Assembly (NCBI GenBank): GCA_949067325.1
Contig: CARTDZ010000037.1
Span: 1 to 6,685, forward strand
Length of the DNA stretch: 6,685 bases
Reading direction: 5' to 3'
Source: an uncultured Eubacteriales bacterium
Lineage (GTDB): Bacteria > Bacillota > Clostridia > Christensenellales > UBA1242
The position numbers and the translations under genes were made by a program. Of this stretch, positions 1 through 5,815 are shown piece after piece. The stretch's first letter is position 1. Every line of letters starts with the position of its first letter. Under the pieces are notes generated by a model. It was given only the letters and a program-made list of their open reading frames with translations. It was not told the DNA's origin and did no database searches.

Positions 1-2
1 TC

Positions 3-92
3 ACATTTTCAGCAATGGACAACATATCAACAATCCATAATTTTGAAATTGAAAATTCAGTTATAACAATCGTTTACACAATAGAAATTTAA
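3..92 (+). CDS. C-terminal fragment of an unidentified protein (partial, 5' end outside window)
   Basis: Reading frame 3 is open from the window edge to a TAA at 90-92, giving a 29-residue tail that ends ...NSVITIVYTIEI. The alternating hydrophobic and polar pattern looks like a C-terminal beta strand. The other two + frames stop earlier, at 64-66 (frame 1) and 38-40 (frame 2), and give less protein-like peptides. A terminator-like hairpin 37 bp downstream, and the converging dehydrogenase gene, fit a real gene ending here. The family cannot be recognised from so short a piece. The call rests on openness, composition and context only. Confidence 0.45.
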   Translation, partial: TFSAMDNISTIHNFEIENSVITIVYTIEI

Positions 93-128
93 AAAAAGAG
101 GCAAAGGGCTGTAAATTTTGAAACTAGC
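93..128 (+). repeat. Copy A of a bipartite inverted motif (partner at 1311-1347)
   Basis: The 10-mer AAAAAGAGGC (93-102) and the 13-mer TTTTGAAACTAGC (116-128) are separated by 13 bp. Both blocks recur exactly, in inverted orientation and with a 14-bp spacer, at 1311-1347. This copy begins at the stop codon of the partial upstream gene and directly abuts the hairpin at 129-159. Its role is unknown. It could be a mobile-element end, a recombination site, or a conserved 3' or terminator-associated module. Confidence 0.55.
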
Positions 129-159
129 AAAAAGACATATCAAGTTGATATGTCTTTTT
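129..159. terminator. Bidirectional rho-independent terminator
   Basis: The 15-base arms 129-143 and 145-159 are perfect reverse complements. The physical hairpin would have a stem of about 13 bp and a loop of about 5 nt. T-runs flank it on both strands: TCTTTTTA on + and GTCTTTTTGC on -. It sits between the end of the partial rightward gene (stop at 92) and the end of the leftward dehydrogenase (stop at 170), so it can serve both. The stem is AT-rich, so its strength is uncertain. Confidence 0.85.
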
Positions 160-169
160 ATGTTTTATC

Positions 170-886
170 TTAATAATTTTTAATATGTCTAACCTCAATG
201 CTTGGAATTGTGATTTCATGTGGCATATCAAAAACATACTTAATAGTTTTTGCAACATCTTCGGCTGTAAGTCCAAGTTTCATAATCTCATTTGGCAATT
301 CGTCGTTGTTGCGAATATAAAAGTTTGTTTTAATAAGTCCAGGACAAACATCCGTAATCTTTACATTGTGTTTTGTTAAATCTCTTTGTATTGCTTTACG
401 GTAGTAATAACTCCCGTGTTTTGAGGCATTATAAACAGGGCAAAATTCTTCTGTTTCTACGCCGCTTTGCGAATTAACATTTATTATTTGACCTTTTCCA
501 TTTTTGAAAAGTATAGGAGTGAGAGTGGTTATTACTCCTATTGTTCCAAAAGTATTTGTATCAAGTAAATCTTTGAGTTTTTCAAGTCGGTTTATATTTG
601 CGAAGTGTGGTTGTTCCAATTGTGAAATTTCGCCCTTTGACCACACCCCAGCACAATTTATTATTGTATTTAACTTTGGAAATTTTTCATTAATATAATC
701 TTTTAATTTATTTAAATCATCAATATTAGAAATATCACAAACTAGATAGTCCGCATTATTTTTTTTCGCAATTTCTCTAACATTTCTTTCTTCTCTGTCA
801 ACAAGAAGCAATTTTTCATTTTTAAGCAAATCGGCCGTTGCTTTTCCAACACCATCTCCAGCACCCGTTATTAAAACATATCTCAT
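170..886 (-). CDS. Short-chain dehydrogenase/reductase (SDR) family oxidoreductase
   Basis: This is a 238-residue cytosolic NAD(P)-dependent oxidoreductase of the classical SDR type, at the usual length for that group, with one Rossmann fold. Visible motifs are the cofactor-binding TGAGDGVG (residues 7-14, TGxxxGxG), NCAG (77-80), the structural Asn111, catalytic Ser139, and the Tyr152-x3-Lys156 pair in YNASK. A CPG segment (181-183) follows the active site. Asp30 at the end of the second beta strand favours NAD(H) over NADP(H), by the family rule. There is no signal peptide or membrane segment. The substrate cannot be predicted; FabG-like 3-oxoacyl reductases and sugar or polyol dehydrogenases share these motifs. 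The ATG at 884-886 is supported by AAGGAG at 894-899, seven bases upstream. The gene stands alone, divergent from ligD, and ends at the hairpin at 129-159. Family confidence is high and function is open. Confidence 0.93.
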   Translation of the reverse strand: MRYVLITGAGDGVGKATADLLKNEKLLLVDREERNVREIAKKNNADYLVCDISNIDDLNKLKDYINEKFPKLNTIINCAGVWSKGEISQLEQPHFANINRLEKLKDLLDTNTFGTIGVITTLTPILFKNGKGQIINVNSQSGVETEEFCPVYNASKHGSYYYRKAIQRDLTKHNVKITDVCPGLIKTNFYIRNNDELPNEIMKLGLTAEDVAKTIKYVFDMPHEITIPSIEVRHIKNY

Positions 887-893
887 ATCCTAA

Positions 894-917
894 CTCCTTC
901 CTAAACTTATTATAACA
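894..917 (-). promoter_or_regulatory. Extended -10 promoter and RBS of the SDR gene
   Basis: On the minus strand, TGTTATAAT (909-917) matches the extended -10 consensus TGnTATAAT exactly. No convincing -35 lies 16-18 bp upstream, as is common for extended -10 promoters. Transcription would start near 902, giving a leader of about 16 nt that contains AAGGAG (894-899). Confidence 0.65.
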
Positions 918-975
918 TAAACATTCTTTATTTGTATAAAAATAAAAGAAAAAATTTAAAAAATATATTTTGGCA

Positions 976-1042
976 TTTAGGCGTGTGCTTGGTATTATAC
1001 AAGTGGCTCGGCTTCGCCTCGCCAGACAAGCACACGCCTAAA
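976..1042. repeat. Long palindromic element with perfect 16-bp arms
   Basis: Arms 976-991 and 1027-1042 (reading TTTAGGCGTGTGCTTG and its exact complement) enclose 35 bp. Inside are a small palindrome, GTATTATAC (992-1000), and a second imperfect stem from TGGC to GCCA (1004-1024) around GGCTTCGCC. The element is much more GC-rich than its surroundings. It has no T-run directly after it, so it is not a typical terminator. The nested layout resembles REP or MITE-type palindromes, but no second copy is present in the window to prove that. Confidence 0.75.
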
Positions 1043-1057
1043 CTCAATTTTGCTCTA

Positions 1058-1100
1058 AAAAGAGCGGTTGCTGGCGGAGCGTAACGCAATCCGCTCTTTT
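1058..1100. terminator. GC-rich terminator-like hairpin
   Basis: AAAAGAGCGG (1058-1067) pairs with CCGCTCTTTT (1091-1100). The stem is extended by TTGC (1068-1071) with GCAA (1086-1089) across a single bulged T. The 14-nt loop contains the GGCGGAGCG stretch. T-runs occur at the foot on both strands, so it could terminate in either direction. It lies between two divergent genes, where neither needs a terminator. It may therefore belong to a small transcript or to the same repeat unit as the palindrome at 976-1042. Confidence 0.6.
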
Positions 1101-1136
1101 GCTTTTTGTTTTCTTCTCTCTATTTTCTAGATTAAA

Positions 1137-1230
1137 CGAATATTCTTTGTTGTCAAGGTCAAGGCGAGTGTCATACGATTTGCAGATTGGTTATTTTTAC
1201 GACAACCTATGACAACGGCAGAAGTATTCG
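1137..1230. repeat. Imperfect 94-bp dyad in the SDR-ligD intergenic region
   Basis: The left arm 1137-1155 (CGAATA, TTCT, GTTGTCA blocks) matches the reverse complement of the right arm 1210-1230, with one bulge and a short internal mismatch. Nested inside, TGTCATA (1169-1175) can pair with TATGACA (1208-1214), which competes with the outer GTTGTCA pairing. The sequence is open in one frame on each strand (+ 1131-1325, - 1130-1303), but neither frame has a start codon with an RBS. It could be a structured RNA or a repeat. I see no gene here. Confidence 0.45.
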
Positions 1231-1261
1231 CTTTTTTGGCAGTTAAGAGAGAGTTAAGAGC

Positions 1262-1301
1262 AAAAAGAAAACATAGGCTGTTGTTGTCTATGTTTTTCTT
1301 T
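1262..1301. terminator. AT-rich terminator-like hairpin
   Basis: AAAACATAG (1268-1276) pairs with CTATGTTTT (1288-1296) around an 11-nt loop. Beyond one bulged T, AAAG-type and CTTT-type ends extend the pairing. A/T-runs flank both sides. On the minus strand it follows motif copy B (1347-1311), just as the hairpin at 129-159 follows copy A on the plus strand. The stem is weak in GC, so termination is possible but not certain. Confidence 0.45.
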
Positions 1302-1310
1302 AATTATTCC

Positions 1311-1347
1311 GCTAGTTTCAAAAGTTAGTGACTAAGGGCCTCTTTTT
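1311..1347 (-). repeat. Copy B of the bipartite inverted motif (partner at 93-128)
   Basis: GCTAGTTTCAAAA (1311-1323) and GCCTCTTTTT (1338-1347) are the exact reverse complements of the two blocks at 116-128 and 93-102. The spacer is 14 bp instead of 13 and differs in sequence. The pair brackets a 1.25-kb segment holding the SDR gene and the palindromic region. This copy ends four bases before the candidate ligD -35 box. Confidence 0.55.
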
Positions 1348-1351
1348 ATTG

Positions 1352-1380
1352 TTGACGTAAAATTTTTGTGATAATTTAAT
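1352..1380 (+). promoter_or_regulatory. Candidate ligD promoter
   Basis: Two overlapping solutions are visible. TTGACG (1352-1357) is followed after 17 bp by TTTAAT (1375-1380). TGTGATAAT (1367-1375) fits an extended -10. Either would start transcription about 50 nt before the ATG at 1435. A further TTGACA at 1404-1409 has no suitably spaced -10 before the start codon. Confidence 0.4.
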
Positions 1381-1434
1381 TTATATTTTAAAAGCCTTCA
1401 ATTTTGACAATAATCTTTATATAAAGGTAGAAAA

Positions 1435-4062
1435 ATGTCAGGTAAGCTTGAAGAATATAGAAGAAAGCGTGATTTTGTCAAAACGTCAGAGCCTAGAGGA
1501 AAGATTGATGTTAAGGCCAAACAAAAATCCAAAGACGCTTCAACTAAGACTAGAAGATCGACCAAAGTTTATGGCGGACGTTATAAAACTGGCGATTTTG
1601 CAAAACAAAAACAGGGGCGGTTTGTTGTTCAGCTTCATTATGCGAGACGAAAGCACTATGATTTCAGGTTGGAGTTTGATGGCGTGCTTTTGAGCTGGGC
1701 TTTGCCAAAGGGGCCATCATTTAATCCTAAGGACAAGCGTTTGGCTGTTAGGGTGGAAGATCACCCAATCGAGTACGCAAACTTTGAAGGAATAATACCC
1801 AAAGGTGAGTATGGTGGCGGAACTGTCATGCTTTGGGATAAAGGTGAGTATATAGCTGAAGAAGATTTTGCCAAAGGGCTTGAAAAAGGCTCTTTAAAAT
1901 TTACCTTAAAAGGAAAAAGGCTTAAAGGAAAGTGGACGCTTGTTCGCATGGCTACAGAAAATGAAAAAAAAGAAAATTGGCTTTTTATTAAGGAAAAAGA
2001 TGAGTTTGTGCGGGCTGAAAGTGGAATTTCGCAGTTTGCAAACAGTGTCGCAAGTGGTCGAACGATAGATGAGATCGCAGAGGGTAAAAAGGGTAAAGTT
2101 GACAAAAAACAGCTCAAAAACCCTTTTGATAACGTGAACGTTATGCTGGCTCAGCTTTCAATGAAAGTGCCAACGGGAAAAGATTTTGTGTATGAGATAA
2201 AGTATGATGGCTATCGAGTTGTGGCTTTTATTGAGGGTGGCAAGGCAAGGCTAGTCACCAGAAATGGCAATGATATAACGTCAAAGTTTAAAGATATTGC
2301 TTCTTCATTGGAGAAGCAGGCCGCAGAGCGGTCTGTCGTGTTGGACGGCGAAATTATAGCAGCTGATGATCAAGGTCGGCCAGATTTTCAGGCATTGCAA
2401 AACCTTATGAAAAGCAAAAATGCATACAGCAACCTTGTTTACATTGTTTTTGATATGTTGGCAATTGCAGGCCAAGATTTGCGTGAAAAACAGCTTTTAG
2501 AACGTAAAAAACTACTCAAAAGTTTTTTAAAAGATTGCTCCAACAATATCCAATACGCAAGTCATATTGATAGCAAGGGTGAAGAATTTTTTAATGCTGT
2601 GAATAATATGGGGCTAGAAGGCGTGGTTGCCAAAAAGAAAAGTTCAACTTATAGTGGCAGCAGAAACGGTGACTGGATAAAAATCAAGTGCTATAAAAGA
2701 CAGGAATTTGTGATAGGAGGCTATACTTCAACGGGCAAAAAGGGTATAAGTTCACTACTTTTGGGTGTGTATAAAAATGAAAATCTTGTTTACGTAGGAC
2801 GCACAGGAACGGGTTTTGGTGAAAGCCAGATATCCTCACTTTTAAAAAACTTTAAAAAACTTGCCGCCATAAAAAATCCTTTTGTCGAGCTGTTTGAAGC
2901 CAGAAAAGAAGAACAAACTTATTTTTTAAAACCCACTTTAATAGCGGAAGTTCAGTATGTTGAGTTTACAAAAGACGGACTTTTAAGGCAGGCAAGTTTT
3001 AAAGGATTGCGAGAAGATAAAAATCCTAAAGAAGTGGTGTTTGAAGAAGATTTTGCTTTAGACGTGCCTAAAAGCACACAAAAAAGTGGTAAAAATAATG
3101 AAAAACCAGAAAAACCCCACAAGATGACTGAAAAAATGTCAAATAAAAAAGTCAATCAAACATCTTCAAACAAAAGCACTTTTCAATCAAATTTAAAAAA
3201 AGATTTTAAAGCTGAGCTTTCAAATCTTGAAATTTCAAATCCTGACAAGCTACTTTATACCTCGCCAAAAGTTCAAAAAATCGACCTTTTCAATTATTAT
3301 AAAAAAGTTTGTGATCGTATGCTTCCATATGTTTCAAACAGGCTTTTAAGTGTCGTTCGCTGTCATGACAAAGCGTCGGCGTCTTGCTTTTATAAAAAGC
3401 ACCCGACCACAAAAAATGAAGCTGCGAAAGTGGTGACTTTGACCAATGATGAAGGCGAAAAAAGTGAATATTTTTATATAAATTCACCGCTCGATCTTTT
3501 ATCTCAAGTTCAGCTTGGCACTATAGAATTTCATATATGGGGCAGTAAAGTTGAAAGTTTAGAAAAGCCCGACTTCATGGTTTTTGACCTCGATCCAGAC
3601 AAAGGCGTGCCATTAAGTCAAGTGCGTCAAGGCGTCAAAGACCTAAAAAAAATACTTGACAAACTCAAACTTAAAAGTTTTTTGAAGACTAGTGGAGGCA
3701 AGGGCTATCACATTGTTGTGCCTTTTTCACGAACTGCAAACTGGCAGGTGTTTCATGACTTTGCTGAAAATGTCGCATTGCTGATGGAACAAAAATGGCC
3801 TTCGCGTTATACCAGCAATATTAGAAAAGCTAGTAGAAAAGGGAAAATTTTTGTGGATTATATGCGAAATGGCCGTGGCTCAACCAGTGTGGCTCCATAC
3901 TCGCTGCGGGCAAGAGAAGGTGCAAAAATTTCAATGCCAATTGCATGGTCAGAGCTTGATAAAATAGCACCTGACGGAGTTGACATTTTTGAAGCTCAAC
4001 GTCGCATAAACAAAAAAGACCCTTGGAAGGGCTTTTATACTATCAATCAAGTATTAGAATAA
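1435..4062 (+). CDS. ligD: Multifunctional ATP-dependent DNA ligase LigD (PE-LIG-POL)
   Basis: This is an 875-residue repair enzyme of bacterial non-homologous end joining, which processes and seals double-strand breaks, normally with Ku. Three modules occur in the Pseudomonas-type order. The 3'-phosphoesterase (about 1-190) has RDF (12-14), Glu19, His68, HYDFRLE with His74/Asp76/Arg78, then His110 and Tyr114. The ATP-dependent ligase (about 235-540) has the adenylation motif KYDG (Lys256), LDGEII (303-308), EGVVAK (395-400), WIKIK (414-418) and an OB-fold. The primase-like polymerase (about 593-875) has FDLDPD (717-722, Asp718/Asp720), SGGKGYH (753-759) and VDYMRN (807-812, Asp808). All key catalytic residues are present. 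Oddities are a Lys/Ser/Thr-rich insert at about 22-55 within the phosphoesterase and a charged, Asn/Ser-rich linker at about 545-592. The ATG is preceded by AAAGG (1423-1427). No Ku gene is in the window, so partnership with Ku is inferred from the family. Confidence 0.97.
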   Translation: MSGKLEEYRRKRDFVKTSEPRGKIDVKAKQKSKDASTKTRRSTKVYGGRYKTGDFAKQKQGRFVVQLHYARRKHYDFRLEFDGVLLSWALPKGPSFNPKDKRLAVRVEDHPIEYANFEGIIPKGEYGGGTVMLWDKGEYIAEEDFAKGLEKGSLKFTLKGKRLKGKWTLVRMATENEKKENWLFIKEKDEFVRAESGISQFANSVASGRTIDEIAEGKKGKVDKKQLKNPFDNVNVMLAQLSMKVPTGKDFVYEIKYDGYRVVAFIEGGKARLVTRNGNDITSKFKDIASSLEKQAAERSVVLDGEIIAADDQGRPDFQALQNLMKSKNAYSNLVYIVFDMLAIAGQDLREKQLLERKKLLKSFLKDCSNNIQYASHIDSKGEEFFNAVNNMGLEGVVAKKKSSTYSGSRNGDWIKIKCYKRQEFVIGGYTSTGKKGISSLLLGVYKNENLVYVGRTGTGFGESQISSLLKNFKKLAAIKNPFVELFEARKEEQTYFLKPTLIAEVQYVEFTKDGLLRQASFKGLREDKNPKEVVFEEDFALDVPKSTQKSGKNNEKPEKPHKMTEKMSNKKVNQTSSNKSTFQSNLKKDFKAELSNLEISNPDKLLYTSPKVQKIDLFNYYKKVCDRMLPYVSNRLLSVVRCHDKASASCFYKKHPTTKNEAAKVVTLTNDEGEKSEYFYINSPLDLLSQVQLGTIEFHIWGSKVESLEKPDFMVFDLDPDKGVPLSQVRQGVKDLKKILDKLKLKSFLKTSGGKGYHIVVPFSRTANWQVFHDFAENVALLMEQKWPSRYTSNIRKASRKGKIFVDYMRNGRGSTSVAPYSLRAREGAKISMPIAWSELDKIAPDGVDIFEAQRRINKKDPWKGFYTINQVLE

Positions 4063-4097
4063 AACAGTAAATTTTCGATTATAAAACTAGTAATTAT

Positions 4098-5594
4098 TTA
4101 AAACAATGATTTCTCCATGCCAGAAGGTGCTTTTATGCCAAGCAGTTTTAAAATTGTTGCTGCAATGTTGGCTATTGAAGCATTTTTACCAAGCTTTGCT
4201 TTGATGTTTTTTTCGCTGACAAAATAAAATGGCACAGGATTTGTTGTGTGAGAAGTTATTTTATTGCCAGCCTTGTCAAACATAAGTTCTGCGTTGCCGT
4301 GATCTGCAGTGATAATACAGTCGCCTCCAGCCATGAGGGTGGCAAGTGCCAATGCATAAGCTTGTTTTTCAACGCAAGCGATAGCGTCTTTTGTTGCGTT
4401 AAAGTTGCCAGTATGTCCAATCATGTCAGGGTTTGAATAATTGACCAAAATAAAGTCATATTTGGCCGAAGCAATTGCGTCCAAAGTTTTCTCTGTGATT
4501 TCAATTGCACGCATTTTAGGGTAGTAAGAAAAATCTTGAGTGTCAATGCTGTCAATTAAACAGCGTTCCTCGCCTTCGTTGGCCTCTTCTATGCCGCCAT
4601 TAAAGAAAAATGTCACATGGGCATATTTTGTTGTTTCCGCGATATGAAATTGTTTCAAACCATGCTGAGAAATAATCGCTGACAAGTTATCCTCGATTTT
4701 TTGAGGCGGATAAATAACATTTAGCGCAGAAAAATCTTTTGAATATTCTTCCATAGGCGAAAATAAAAGATTTTTAAATTTTTTGGCTTTAAATTCGTTA
4801 AAATCTTTTTGAGTAAAAGCTTGCGTTAGCTCAATAGCTCGATCTGAACGATAATTGAAAAAAATCACACTGTCATCATCTTTTATAGTGCCATCTTTGT
4901 CAAAAAGTGCGGGCAACAAAAATTCATCTGTTGTTCCGCTTGCATAACTTTCTTTCAAATATTGAGAAGGACAGGTTTGGACAAAATTTGCGCCAAAAAC
5001 AAGCGTTTTGTAAGCATTTTCAACTCTTTCCCAACGTTTTTCACGATCCATGGCAAAAATCCTTCCACAAAGCGAAGCGATTTTTATATTTGTATTTTCT
5101 ATTTTTGCGCCAAGTTCTTCAACAAACTTGAGGCCATCTTTCGCACCAGTGTCTCTTCCATCAGTAAAAGCATGAACAAAAATGTTTTTAATTTTGTATT
5201 TTTTGGCTTCGTCAAGAATGGCGTATAGATGTTTTGTATGTGAATGTACTCCGCCATCTGATAAAAGTCCAATTATATGCAAGTTTTTGCCTTCACAATG
5301 GCGAAAAGCTTTGACAAGCCTTTCATTTTTGCCAAAAACACCTCTGTCTATATCATCATTTATCTTCATAAGGTCTTGCAAAACAACGCGGCCACCGCCA
5401 ATGGTAAGGTGTCCTACTTCAGAATTTCCCATTTGTCCTTTTGGCAATCCAACAGCTTCTCCGCTTGCGCCGAGCGTGGTGTAAGGAAAGCGTTTCTTGA
5501 GCTTGTCAAGGTGAGGAGTTCCTGCAGCAAAAATAGCATTTCCTTCCTTTTCTTTTCTCAAACCAAACCCATCGAGAATAACAAGTGTAACCAT
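4098..5594 (-). CDS. gpmI: 2,3-bisphosphoglycerate-independent phosphoglycerate mutase
   Basis: This cytosolic glycolytic enzyme interconverts 3- and 2-phosphoglycerate through a phosphoserine intermediate with two Mn2+ ions. It has 498 residues, slightly under the usual 505-515. The full metal set of the alkaline-phosphatase superfamily is visible: Asp8 in LDGFG, catalytic Ser58 in MGNSEVGH, Asp390 and His394 in NPDMIGHTG, Asp431 and His432 in ADHGN, and His449 in SHTT. Substrate-binding segments are DGGVHSH (113-119), DGRDT (145-149), MDRE (182-185), NYRSDRA (247-253) and KYAHVTFFFNGG (323-334). Phe10 replaces the common Trp of DGWG. The ATG at 5592-5594 follows AAGGAGA-type pairing at 5600-5605. 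The gene is not next to gapA, pgk, tpiA or eno, its frequent partners. It converges on ligD with a 35-bp gap (4063-4097) in which I find no convincing terminator. Confidence 0.98.
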   Translation of the reverse strand: MVTLVILDGFGLRKEKEGNAIFAAGTPHLDKLKKRFPYTTLGASGEAVGLPKGQMGNSEVGHLTIGGGRVVLQDLMKINDDIDRGVFGKNERLVKAFRHCEGKNLHIIGLLSDGGVHSHTKHLYAILDEAKKYKIKNIFVHAFTDGRDTGAKDGLKFVEELGAKIENTNIKIASLCGRIFAMDREKRWERVENAYKTLVFGANFVQTCPSQYLKESYASGTTDEFLLPALFDKDGTIKDDDSVIFFNYRSDRAIELTQAFTQKDFNEFKAKKFKNLLFSPMEEYSKDFSALNVIYPPQKIEDNLSAIISQHGLKQFHIAETTKYAHVTFFFNGGIEEANEGEERCLIDSIDTQDFSYYPKMRAIEITEKTLDAIASAKYDFILVNYSNPDMIGHTGNFNATKDAIACVEKQAYALALATLMAGGDCIITADHGNAELMFDKAGNKITSHTTNPVPFYFVSEKNIKAKLGKNASIANIAATILKLLGIKAPSGMEKSLF

Positions 5595-5629
5595 AATTTC
5601 TCCTTTTTTTAATCAAGCTAAAAAATATA

Positions 5630-5795
5630 TTTTTTTATTTTTTTTAACTATTTTTTTCAATATTTTATTAAAATTTGAATTTATTTTTAGTTTTTTCATA
5701 TTTTTTTTGATATTTTTTTGATATTTTTTAAATAATTTTATTTTTTTTAAACTTATTTTTTTAGCATTTTTAAATGTTTTTTCAAATCATTTTTT
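5630..5795. promoter_or_regulatory. Helically phased T-tract region (predicted curved DNA) upstream of gpmI
   Basis: Within 5631-5800, 112 of 170 + strand bases are T and only 14 are G or C. Sixteen T-runs, mostly of 4-8 bases, have centres near 5633, 5641, 5654, 5664, 5675, 5686, 5693, 5704, 5716, 5726, 5737, 5744, 5759, 5769, 5779 and 5792. Mean spacing is about 10.6 bp, close to one helical turn. Part is an 11-bp tandem pattern (GATATTTTTTT) around 5697-5730. Phased A-tracts bend DNA, so this 221-bp gap between ttcA and gpmI is probably intrinsically curved. It could act as an upstream activating or UP-like region for gpmI or a site for nucleoid proteins. There is no ORF and no canonical terminator for ttcA here. 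Confidence 0.6.
5632..5660 (-). promoter_or_regulatory. Weak candidate gpmI promoter
   Basis: On the minus strand, TTGAAA (5655-5660) is followed after 17 bp by TAAAAA (5632-5637). The start would be near 5625, about 30 nt before the ATG. The base composition produces such matches easily, so this is tentative. Confidence 0.25.
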
Positions 5796-5815
5796 GTAAA
5801 CGAACTTGTGTTCTT

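Noticed and set aside
1209..1328. Possible 39-residue basic peptide on the + strand
   Set aside because: The ATG has no RBS, the frame lies within an imperfect dyad and hairpin, and its tail runs through the inverted motif copy. Noncoding structure explains the region better.
1448..1693. 81-codon + strand frame inside the start of ligD
   Set aside because: It overlaps the clearly conserved phosphoesterase domain in another frame, has no RBS, and shows no domain. It is a shadow frame.
1761..2117. 118-codon minus strand frame inside ligD
   Set aside because: It is antisense to the phosphoesterase and linker region, is Ser/Phe/Pro-rich, and has no supported start.
4020..4031. CCCTTGGAAGGG followed by CTTTTAT near the end of ligD as a terminator
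   Set aside because: Only about 4 bp can pair around a 4-nt loop, and it lies inside the coding region about 30 bases before the stop codon.
5182..5612. Overlapping + strand frames of 100 and 111 codons antisense to gpmI
   Set aside because: They lie opposite the most conserved part of gpmI, including the catalytic serine region, and their Cys/Phe/Ser-rich composition is typical of antisense frames.
5697..5730. Short tandem repeats read as a CRISPR array or replication iterons
   Set aside because: The unit is about 11 bp of T-rich low-complexity sequence without spacers. No dnaA, rep or cas gene and no DnaA-box cluster is visible.
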